Below are positions 1 to 8,892 of a stretch of 64,000 nucleotides of DNA, piece after piece. The stretch lies in contig CM037869.1 in assembly GCA_021292105.1 (NCBI GenBank), positions 310,001-374,000 of the forward strand. Reading direction: 5' to 3'. The position numbers and the translations under genes were made by a program. The notes under the pieces are model-generated. The model was given only the letters and a program-made list of their open reading frames with translations. It was not told where the DNA came from and did no database searches. The DNA is from Anadara kagoshimensis. Taxonomy: Eukaryota > Mollusca > Bivalvia > Arcoida > Arcidae. Positions within the stretch are counted from its first letter, which is position 1; the number at the start of each line of letters is the position of its first letter.

Positions 1-77
1 GTTTTCTTTAAATGAAATGAACTTGTAGGAATAAATAATCTAACTGGTATTGGTAATCTGATATAAATATATTATTG

Positions 78-1115
78 TACTGATCACTTGATTGATCATA
101 TTTGTGACTCTATAAATAATAAGAAAATCGGCACAACATCACCATTTATTCGTCTTTCCAGCATCACGGAAGCAATATCCGTTAACATAATAACTACAAA
201 GAAAAACGCAACGGACCTGAACAATATCCGCTTTGACAAAAAATTGTAACTAAGTTGGTAAGCCACTGATAAACTTTATAAGTAAGTCAAGCGGAGACTT
301 TCTCAACTTGGTACCCAGTCTCATTACAGCGGCATGGTAGTCTTTTTAAGTTTGTCATGGTAGCAAGCACAATTTCTGAACATCTTCCGACTCAACGAAT
401 AAATTTGCTCCACCAGGACTATCGGGGTGCACATAGGTTTTTTTAAATCGACTGTGAAGTGTAGACCAAGATGCCTTAACATTAGGTGCAAGAGATTGCA
501 TCCACACATGGGCTGGTCCATCTAGATGGAGCATAAATGCAGCAACAATGCGAGAATCATTATGTATGCTATTGCAATCAAGGCCTTGAAAAGTCATGGT
601 AGCTAAAAAGTCTGACAAAAATTTGGATGCATCTTCATGGGCATATCCATGCAATTTCTTGATCATTGCCAGTGAATTCATATTATTTATTGGTATAAAC
701 GGCACATAGTTTGTTTGTACATTTGAAATTGGACTGAAGTTAGTGTGAAGAAATTTTAATGTGCTTGAAAATAATTGCTTTTGGCAATCAAATATAGTAG
801 GCGAGATGACGTTTGTTGGCCCTGTGTTGCCGCGCCTTTGACACACGTGGTTTCAGGTTCATGGGATGGACCAGCTGAAGTAATCGAATCGAGCAAAATA
901 TTGCCAGTGTTCATGTTTACAAACTCATTTAGACCGTTTAGATTCTCCACCATGTACTAATCACTTGATTGATCATATTTGTGTCTCTATAAATAATAAG
1001 AAAATCGGCACAACATCACCATTTATTCTTCTTTCCAGCATCACGGAAGGAATATCCGTTACCATAATAACTACAAAGAAAAACGCAACGGACCTGAACA
1101 ATATCCGGTTTTCAT
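78..1115 (-). mobile_element. gag-only element between ~155-bp direct repeats (TRIM / TR-GAG-like)
   Basis: Two direct repeats of about 155 bp lie at roughly 78-235 and 950-1113 and differ at only a few positions by eye. Between them, on the minus strand, is a gag-like coding region and nothing resembling pol. The repeat edge next to the coding region reads ...GTACA in the minus direction and is followed at once by TGG, as expected for an LTR ending in CA next to a primer-binding site. Internal DNA is only about 720 bp. This fits a small non-autonomous LTR element that keeps only gag. The alternative is a local segmental duplication around a gag fragment. No target-site duplication was established. 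Confidence 0.4.
355..953 (-). pseudogene. retrotransposon gag fragment (Retrotrans_gag-like)
   Basis: Minus-strand coding DNA starts with an ATG at 953 and moves to a second frame around 756-846, where it stays open down to 355. The second part shows the Retrotrans_gag pattern: a helical segment with FLSDF, then FMLHLDGPAHVWMQSL, then W..L..RFKKTYV. This is the signature of the Gag capsid core, which packages retrotransposon RNA. There is no zinc knuckle, protease or polymerase downstream, and the frame change makes it non-functional as one protein. Family identity within LTR elements is not resolved. Confidence 0.5.
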
Positions 1116-1707
1116 TATATACAACATTGTACATGTATCTTAAAATCTTATGAAAATAAACAAAAAACAAATTTATTATAATCTTCAGACTATTAGTTGT
1201 CAAACAAGAAATAATAAAGAGGCTGGATCCACCTGAATCGGTTCTATCGGGAGAGTCTAGATTCGAGTATAGGTTTCAGTTGTAAATTTTGAACACATGA
1301 TATCTTTTAATGTTGATTTCATATTTATCAATTAAAAACCAGACCACATAAACATTTTTTATCATGTCTGATGACATTTCGAAGTTTAATAATCAGTGAT
1401 GTGCTATCGTTTATTGTGCTACTTATTTCTTATGTTTGGTGCCAGTCCACCGTCGGGAGTTTTATAATCAGGGATTTCACCTTGAAATAGTACACCAGTA
1501 TTAATATTTGATAATTGGAAACTTTTGATTTTAGAGTTTTGTTTTCAATATCCAAAGGCACCTTTGTTGTGACATCATCTGTAGAGTTTAGTTTAATGAT
1601 TCATAAACAAAATTTATTGCAGCTTGAAGAGTGTCTATAGAATTCGAAGCTGTAATAGCTACTTCTAGCAATTCAACTAAAGTTTTCGGGTTTCTGGAAT
1701 AAATATG
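1116..1707. other. no recognisable gene
   Basis: AT-rich sequence between two gag fragments. No long frame, repeat or structured RNA was recognised. It may be the remainder of the retroelement whose gag lies at 1708-2097. Confidence 0.3.
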
Positions 1708-2139
1708 CTAGATAATGATTTTCGAAATGCTTTGTGCAATTTTAACAAAAATGTGTTCTGGAATGTCCTCAAATTTTGCTTTTAATCTAATTCTGTCAAT
1801 GAATTGCTGTGCTGATTTAGTTAGCAACAAATTACCGTCAACCTTTGTGAAGCGGATTTCTAATAATTTAATAAGACCATTAAGGTCTTCTAATGGTAAT
1901 TCCTCGAAGTGAATTTTGGCTGTTCCTGCCGGGTAAAATGGCAGGTATTTACATGCCTCAATGTGGGTTAGTTTTTGTAATTCTTTCCACCTCCTGAACT
2001 CGGCCAACCATTGTTCTGGTTTGGTAGCCCCGGAATATTGACTCAACATAATTAAATTGGTCTTTACCTGGCTGGTTGCCATGTATTCCGTGCTCACTGA
2101 AGCTGTCGTCTGCTGTGACGTCCTTCCTCTGTTGAAATT
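1708..2139 (-). pseudogene. second retrotransposon gag fragment
   Basis: An open minus-strand frame of at least 129 codons, still open upstream of 2097, carries a capsid-core pattern: PEQWLAEFRRW, then YLPFYPAGTAKIHFEELP, then LLEIRFTKV. This is the order seen in Gag proteins of Gypsy-type elements. It shares no obvious residues with the gag at 355-953, so it comes from a different element. No LTR or pol sequence was recognised beside it. The frame ends at 1708 without a zinc knuckle, so the piece is truncated. Confidence 0.5.
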
Positions 2140-2404
2140 AAAATACTGTCAGGCGAGTTTCTTGTCTCTACCGGCATCCGACCGTTTGATCTACTCCACC
2201 ACTATGTTGTTCGGCTATTTGGCGCTACAATTTTTGTTATGATAAACTGCAATCTGATTTATCTAAAATATAAGGAGACAGCGATTCAACTTCAATTCTT
2301 AATCTTAATTGTAGGCTGTTCAATACAATAATTTTATTTACATAATTTATAAACTGTGCACCATTGATTGCTGAATAGTTTCTTATCAAGCAGAATTTAT
2401 CGAG

Positions 2405-2780
2405 AACCCTGTTAAATCTGGAGAGAAGACTCTTGCCAAATTATTTAACTCAACATACAGATATATAGATGACGTTCTGTCTCTTAACAATCCTAAATTT
2501 AGACACTGTGAATGTCATCTATCCCAGCGAGTTTGAAATAACAGATACGTGCCGATTCCTTCAGTTCTGATTCAGATTAAGACTTATACCTGAATTATGA
2601 CGCTCATGAAAGGCTACATTTGTAATATGACAAACGTGATGACTTCAATTTTTCTATTGCTAACTTTCCTTTCCTGTGCAGCAATATACCTGCCTCTCCT
2701 GCTTATGGTGTATTTGTTTCCCAATTAATACGCTATGGTAGAGTTTGTACAACGAAGTAGGCTGCTTCAAAATAATTGAT
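2405..2780 (+). pseudogene. Penelope-like RT fragment, plus-strand copy
   Basis: This stretch matches, in opposite orientation, the palm and C-terminal part of the Penelope-like element at 8893-11310. It contains the reverse-transcriptase catalytic block YRYIDDVLSLNN and the later YGVFVSQLIRYGR block. It has several small deletions that break the frame, including loss of about 20 bases just before the end. It is a dead 5'- and 3'-truncated copy. Confidence 0.65.
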
Positions 2781-2784
2781 GAGC

Positions 2785-2905
2785 CTGAAAATCCACCTTG
2801 TGGATCACCAAAATACTAAATGGGACCAGGTCCTCTCTGAATCTGAAGTTAAGCGTTATCTACCCAGCTCTGTTCTGATCTACCTTCGGCAGTCGCCATA
2901 CTTTA
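2785..2905 (+). repeat. possible 5S-rRNA-like SINE fragment
   Basis: The segment contains GAAGTTAAGC, the strongly conserved stretch of the 5S rRNA internal promoter, with weaker similarity on both sides. 5S-derived SINE3 elements have such heads. The match is short and may be coincidental. Confidence 0.22.
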
Positions 2906-3000
2906 ATGTAGTATGGGCACTATTATTATAAAATAAAACTATTAACCTTAATTAAATATATAAAATTATAATAATTGAATGTGGAGATTGTCCAAAATAA

Positions 3001-3274
3001 CTATGGCCTATGTTTTATTATTAAGTATATATGAGGCATCTTAAGCTTTATGTTACTGTCTGAACATGCACAAAACAAAGGATATCCCACTTCTGACACT
3101 AATGTAGCGTTTTTCCTTCCCTGTACATAAGCTTCTCGTGGTTTCATTAAAATTACTGTGGTCCTTTGTATAAGCATTGTCATTGATTGCAAATCAAACT
3201 CCCCTATGCTTATTTCTCGTCGAAGAGACGTTCTATTTCGCCTTAGTGGTGCCACAAATGGTGCTGGCGAACTT
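3001..3274 (-). CDS. candidate terminal exon, function unknown
   Basis: Read on the minus strand, a long pyrimidine run followed by CAG ends at 3275. From 3274 a frame stays open for about 90 codons to a TAG at 3001-3003, with AATAAAAC close to the stop. The peptide includes APLRRNRTSLRREISIGEF and PREAYVQGRKNATL and has no motif I recognise. The splice-acceptor context and open frame suggest a last exon, but no upstream exon was found in the window, so it could be a relic of a transposon gene. Confidence 0.25.
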
Positions 3275-3455
3275 CTGGAAAGATGATGAACTGAAAAAAA
3301 AAAATAAATGTAATGACCATATCATAATTAGAAGTACTTTCAAATAAATTTAGTCTTAATTCTTCATAACAATTGGTATGAACACCAATAATCACGCCAT
3401 GGTATTTGATCTGTACTATTCGCTGTGTATAGCCATACAATACAATGCAATACAA

Positions 3456-4039
3456 TACAATTAACTGTATTTATAGTCGATACAATTTAACAAACAACAA
3501 TAAAAATGTAAGAGGTTATTAGTTAGTCAGCATCGTTACATTATTAATACGAATTAGAATCTGAAAACACATGGTGAAATAATCAACAAGAACCATTACA
3601 TTCCTCCTCCTCTATGAAATGTTTTAAGACCCCACTGGATAATCATATTATTATACTTTAAGATAATGTAGCAGTCAATAAGTAGAGGCATTCTATCATT
3701 AATCCCCGAATTGTATAACACAATACTAGTTTTTGTACCATACATGTCAAAACATGACATGAAATAACAAGGTTATATTAATTTATGCTTTCTTGGAATC
3801 GCGGTGATATGTATATATTAACTATAAAAAGTATGCTAAGAGTTTGACTTAACGATATACATGTCTCATTGTATAATGGTGTTGTACTGACAATTTGAAT
3901 CCAAGCACTATTGACGTGGAATTATATTTCGAAACGACCGTCAACTACTGTAAAATGAACACTGGTATAATATGTAATTTTGCATCGCCATCTTATAAAT
4001 CATACTGCATCTTAATTTTATATCTTTACTAAGGTCTGA
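3456..4039. other. no recognisable gene
   Basis: AT-rich sequence with a short imperfect AATAC repeat near 3440-3470. Nothing else was recognised. Confidence 0.3.
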
Positions 4040-6090
4040 CTGTGTTTCTCACTGTCCTGCCTTTGTTCATCTGGTCACCGAACTTGGCTGATTGGCATTT
4101 TCTGAATTATCCTTATGCAACAGATCAGCAAGTATTTCCACACTTCACTCTGGAGTCACGTTACTGAATACATCATGTAGCCCCTCTGCTCCCCTGCCAT
4201 GTAAATCTGAGGTGGGTTTTCTCCATTAGAAATTTTAGTAAGTGTTTTTCCAATTTCATATTCTGAGAGTGGAACTTGTTTTGATAAGTTTGATGTACAG
4301 TCTTCATGGCCATCTGGGCAGGTAACTTCAAACCTCCTATTCCTCAACCGCTGTCTTCTCCAGGAAAGTTTATTCTGTATGGCCCCTGCCATATAAATCT
4401 GATGTGGATTTTCTGCATTAGAAACTGTTCAGCAAGTGTTTTTTTCCAATTTCATATTCTGAGACTGGAACTTGTTTTGATAAGTTTGATGTACAGTCTT
4501 CATGGCCATCTGGGCAGGTAACTTCAAACCTCCTATTCCTAAACCACTGTCCTTTCCAGCAAACTTTATTCTGTATGGCTGTACCAATGATGTACTTCTT
4601 GTCACTAGCTGTCTCCACTGCTAGTCCAATGGCTTGAGTTGCATTTTGTCCTGGTTTTCTTCTACTTACTATTTGCATGGAGTTGTATCTCGCATCCATG
4701 GAAATGTTGAGTTCAGACGGGTCGTTGACCGTATCTTTAAAATCTCTAACATCAGGTCCTTGTCAGTCATTAAATTGGGTGATTTTGCTGATTGTCAAGT
4801 GTAAAGATCTGTCGTTCTTTCTGCCTCCTCTCTTACATACTATGGCATGTCTTCTGTTAATAGTGCAGTCGCCTGCATATCACTCCAAAGTGGTCTCTAT
4901 TACTTTTGGTAACGTTTTCAGTCATATTGCCTGTATAATTCTGCATCGTCATCTTATAAATCATACTACATGTTGCCTTTCTCACTACATGTTGCCTTTC
5001 TCTCTGTCCTGCCTTTCTCTCTGTCCTGCCTTTCTCTCTGTCCTGCCTTTGTTCTTTTCCATGCAAACATCTGGTCACTGAACTTGGCCGATTCACATTT
5101 TCTGAATTGTCCTTGTGCCACATGTGTTACATCAGCAAGTATTTCCACACTCTACTCTGGAGTCAAGTTACTGAATACATCATGTAGTCCCACTGCTCCC
5201 CTACCATGTAAATCTGATGTGGATTTTCTCCATTAGAAACTGTTCAGCAAGTGTTTTTCCAATTTCTTATTCTGAGAGTGGAACTGGTTTTTATAAGTTT
5301 GATGTACAGTCTTCACGGCCATCTGGGCAGGTAACTTCATATCCCCTATTCCTAAACCTCTGTCTTTTCCAGCAAACTTTATTCTGTATGGCTGTACCAA
5401 TGATGTACTTCTTGTCACTAGTTGTCTCCACTGCTAGTCCAATGGCTTGAGTTGCATTTTGTCCTGGTTTTCGTCTACTTACTATTTGCATGGAGTTGTA
5501 TCTCGTATCCCTGGAAATGTTTAGTGCAGATGGGTCGTTAACCGCATCTTTAAAATCTCCAACATCAGGTCTTTGTCAGTAATATTAAACTGGGTGATTT
5601 TGCTGGTTGTCAAGTGTAAAGACTGCCTCCTCTCTTACATACTATGGCATGTCTTCTGCACATAGTGCAGTCGCCTGCATAGCACTCCAAAGTGGTCTCT
5701 ATTACTTTTGGTAACTTTTTCTTTATCTCTGTCATGTTGCCTGCATAATCCTGCATCATCTTCTTGTAAATCATACTGCATCTTAACTTTATATCTTTAC
5801 TTAGTGAGCCTCTCTCTGTCCTGCCTTTGTTGTTTTCCATGCAAACATCTGGTCACTAAACTTGGCCGATTGGCATTTTCTGAATTGTCCTTGTGCCACA
5901 TGTATTTGGTCAGCAACAGTCTTTCCACACTCCACTCTGGATTCACGTTACTGAATGTAGTTCCGCTACTCTCCTGTCATCTGAGAAACTGTTCAGCAAG
6001 TGTTTTTCCAATTTCATATTCTGATAGTGAAACTGGTTTTGATAAGTTTGGTGTACAGTCTTCATGGTCATTTTGGCAGGTAACTTCATA
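4040..6090 (-). pseudogene. Mutator-like (MULE) transposase remnant, tandemly reduplicated
   Basis: The minus strand encodes fragments of one protein repeated in head-to-tail units. Each unit carries some of the following in order: D(A/T)RYNSMQIVSRRKPGQNA (about 5290-5512 and 4480-4700), a Cys/His cluster CPDGHEDCT followed by SEYEIGK (about 5980-6090, 5210-5340, 4440-4570 and 4200-4390), and a block near GQFRK...FSDQMF (about 5850-5950, 5060-5160 and 4060-4160). From recall of mollusc Mutator-like transposases, the Asp-bearing YNS block and the Cys/His insertion belong to the DDE core. Landmarks recur at 4073, 5073 and 5851, so units are about 780 and 1000 bp; the longer one has an extra internal duplication of about 195 bp. 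Every unit has frameshifts or stops. Confidence 0.5.
4976..5050 (+). repeat. short tandem repeat, ~19-bp pyrimidine-rich unit
   Basis: About four copies of a CTCTCTGTCCTGCCTTT unit lie inside the Mutator-derived array. They are an expansion of a segment present once in the sister unit near 5813. Confidence 0.7.
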
Positions 6091-6099
6091 ATTGAATAT

Positions 6100-6520
6100 A
6101 ATTCTATTAAAGAATCTATATTTTCGTCCACAAGTTTTTCTTGGATTAGGTAGAAGTAAAATCCACGTCTCTCACCGACAGATATAGTATGCCAGTAACC
6201 AGTAAAGTATGCCTCCTGACTGGATGTATGTTTTTGATGGTCTTATCTTGACTGGTTTCTTTGAATAACAGAAATACAACGCATGTTTCTCCAAGTCCTG
6301 CCATACAAGAAAAATGTAAAGCCTAAACACCAGCGTTTTAATTCTTAAATTTGTAATCATCGTAATGCAATGATTAATTATGTTGCAATGAAAACAGCGA
6401 AGATGTGTTGCTAACCATATGGTTGGTCTTTACGTTTTATCCAAATTCTTTTTGATAACGGTTAACGTCCTCGTCCTTTCCTGATATTATATTGCATTTT
6501 GCTTGTTTGGTTTTTAACAA
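6100..6520. other. no recognisable gene
   Basis: AT-rich spacer between the Mutator-derived array and the next dispersed repeat. No supported feature. Confidence 0.3.
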
Positions 6521-6715
6521 CACACCAAATGTGCAAATACGAAACATGACACTAATCCATGTCCGAAAAACAATCCTGAGGTAAAATTAAAACTTTGAAA
6601 CTTAAACACATAAACTTCCGGAAGGTTAAGCAGGCGTCTCCTGTTTAGCTAGCAACTCCCGCCACGTGAGTGAAAGGAACATGGAACTATCGAAATCAAA
6701 TAATTGGTCGCTTAT
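6520..6715 (+). repeat. dispersed short repeat A (Penelope-tail family), diverged copy
   Basis: This copy contains ATCCATGTCCGAA, CTTCCGGAAGGTTAAGC, CTCCTGTTTAGCTAGC and GGAACATGGAACTAT in the same order as the tails at 8893-9110 and 11815-12050. Other copies are at about 49010-49370 (same orientation) and about 37000-37200, 43410-43565, 60200-60320 and 60975-61055 (opposite orientation). Confidence 0.6.
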
Positions 6716-6856
6716 CTGGGTTGTAACGTTGATAATGTAACAAATATACAGTTTATTTTAAAATGAAAAATTGTCCATTACGATGTATAATTTGAAGATA
6801 TGTATCTGTCATGCTACTAATACTGTGTTTACAAATGCAAAAGTATTTAAAACTCT

Positions 6857-7074
6857 TTAAGTTAACATTCTCCGAATCGCCCATGCTCTCGTACTGGTCA
6901 CAAAATATTCTTCTAATATTTTGTCATTAACTGGAATATAGAGAATTAAGGCACAAGTAGATACACTTGACAGTCTTTCTTTCGAATCATGATTAAATTC
7001 TACACTTATTGTCTTGTTGAAGCCACATGGAGGAATTGATTTACTTCCTGTCAGAAATGTCACAATATCTGATT
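6857..7074 (-). pseudogene. HECT-type E3 ubiquitin ligase C-lobe, single-exon remnant
   Basis: On the minus strand a pyrimidine-containing stretch ends in ACAG near 7075 and is followed by an open frame to the stop at 6857-6859. The peptide reads FLTGSKSIPPCGF and then VSTCALILYIP, which matches the end of a HECT domain; the Cys in STC corresponds to the catalytic thioester cysteine. In HECT ligases this lobe receives ubiquitin from an E2 and passes it to the substrate. No preceding HECT exon is visible, so this is either the last exon of a gene cut off by insertions or an isolated copy. A LINE 3' end abuts it at 7120-7212. Confidence 0.45.
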
Positions 7075-7119
7075 CTGTTATCAGTTAACCAATTGTTTTA
7101 TTAAAAAGAACTTGATGTA

Positions 7120-7212
7120 CTGTTATTAACACTATTGTATCTTTTACTTATTCTAGCCGAGATTAGCTGCAATAATGCTGATGTGGCTTTAAACAATAAT
7201 TCACTCAGTCTA
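7120..7212 (+). mobile_element. LINE 3'-end fragment (same family as 27.5-33.6 kb)
   Basis: About 90 bp match the last part of the LINE 3' UTR (ATTGTATCTTTTACTT..TCTAGCCG and GGCTTTAAACAATAA followed by TCACTCA). It is strongly 5'-truncated, as is typical for LINE insertions. Confidence 0.65.
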
Positions 7213-7750
7213 AAGTAAAGCTTAAATTCTTGCACTCCATAAGAACATTTTTGAGTAACTAATTATTAAAAGATACACCAAGTTTTTATTTTACTTTACT
7301 TTGATTAAAAGAAAGAAAACAATATAAATTATATAATACAATACTGTCTTGTGACGTATTTATACAAATATGTTGAAAACTGACCTGTTTGTAAAACTCA
7401 ATCGACTGAGAGTTAATTAACTAGTATAATCACAACTACCCTGATAAGCTGTTAAACCTAATACATTATTTCAAAATTCATTCATTTTATTGTGTAATAG
7501 ATTTAAAAAATTACTTCCCAAAACTTTAATTTGACAAAACAATAATTCATTATCATTAAAACACTTGTTTTGTTCAAGATACTAGCTAGATTTGACAAAA
7601 GATTTCAATTTCAACATTTTATTAGGAAGCCTAAAATTGATGTGATTAAACGTTGAACAGTTCTGTAAAAATCCCTACATAGATACAAAAGATCATGTCC
7701 TGTGTTTTTATATATCGTAAAGCTAAAACTTAAATACTTTAGAATGAAAT
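7213..7750. other. no recognisable gene
   Basis: AT-rich sequence. I see no gene, repeat unit or RNA. Confidence 0.3.
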
Positions 7751-7755
7751 GATGC

Positions 7756-7946
7756 TACTGTGTCTCGATACTGAATGGCGATTTAATGATTCACCCAAGT
7801 CGCGACTGTGTCTTGATACTGAATTGTGATTTCATGATTCACCCAAGTCGCTACTGTGTCCTGATACGGAATGGTGATTTAATTATTCACCCAAGTCACT
7901 ACTGTGTCCTGATACTAAATGGTGATTTAATTGTTCACACAAGTCA
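7756..7946 (+). repeat. 48-bp tandem repeat, about four copies
   Basis: The unit runs CTACTGTGTC CTGATACTGA and ends TTCACCCAAGTC. Because 48 is a multiple of three, the array reads through as a repetitive open frame, which should not be taken for a gene. Confidence 0.8.
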
Positions 7947-8330
7947 TCTAATGAAAATTTCAAAGAATCTCCTAATTTTGCTATTTTTGTTGAATCCATA
8001 AGTAATACAGCCAAGTTACCACTGTTAATTATTTAGAATCTCCTTTACCTGTCATCTTGCTACTATGACTTGTGTATCAAATCCTGAATCAAGTGTCTGA
8101 ATTATCTGAAACATGTTGCAAGAATTATTTAAATAGAATCAAACACTCTATATAATGGATCCATAATGAAGTTGTTGAATTCCTTTGCTAGTTGAGTAGA
8201 TGGCAAATACAGGCGACTAACCTGCAATGTAGCTGTGCAAGTATTTGGCAGTGGCATTCGTTGTATTCATTCTAACGAATTAACCATAACTGTCAGTTTG
8301 TCCAAGCAAAAGGTATCTTTGATTACATTT

Positions 8331-8439
8331 TATACCAGTTTTATATTTACAGCACTAGACGGCCGTTTCGGAATACAATTCCTCATCAGTAGTGCTTGGA
8401 CCAAAATTATGAAACGAAAATTATTTTGAAGATGTTGAA
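8331..8439 (+). repeat. dispersed short repeat B, copy 1
   Basis: The segment runs from TATACCAGTTTTATATTTAC through CACTAGACGGCCGTTTCGG and CCTCATCAGT to TTATTTTGAAGATG. A near-identical copy lies at about 8595-8739 and a diverged one at about 48668-48812. Similar segments with CCTCATCAGT are, to my knowledge, common in mollusc genomes. The mobilising mechanism is not visible. Confidence 0.65.
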
Positions 8440-8594
8440 AAGCTACCCAAAGGACCAAAATATATTTTACCAAATTAAGCTAAGGAAATACTTTGCATGA
8501 GGAAGTATACCTTAGATTTTAAGAAATTTCAAATTTTAACTTGCAGGAAATTATTGCCTACTGAGTTTGTGATATCTTCGGGGCACCAGCCACC

Positions 8595-8739
8595 AGCAGA
8601 GATATCGGCTAAGGGGTTTAAATTACATATTATACCAGTTTTATATTTACAGCACTAGACGGCCGTTTCGGAATACAATTCCTCATCAGTAGTACTTGGA
8701 CCAAAATTATGAAACCAAAATTATTTTGAAGATGTTGAG
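8595..8739 (+). repeat. dispersed short repeat B, copy 2
   Basis: It differs from copy 1 at about two positions over 109 bp. It also shows an upstream extension (GATATCGGCTAA) shared with the distant third copy, so the true element is longer than copy 1 shows. Confidence 0.65.
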
Positions 8740-8892
8740 GATGTGCATTCTAGCTTTGGTATGTAACTGAATATTTTGCTGTATAATTCTTTTTTTTATA
8801 AACCTGCTGATTATCATTCACAATATTCCCGTTTCATTACTCCGAATGTTTTTACACTGCACTGTACGAAAGGGAAGTCAAATGTAGTCGAT

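Noticed and set aside
7786-8001. Repetitive 71-codon open frame
   Set aside because: It is a product of the 48-bp tandem repeat, whose length is a multiple of three.
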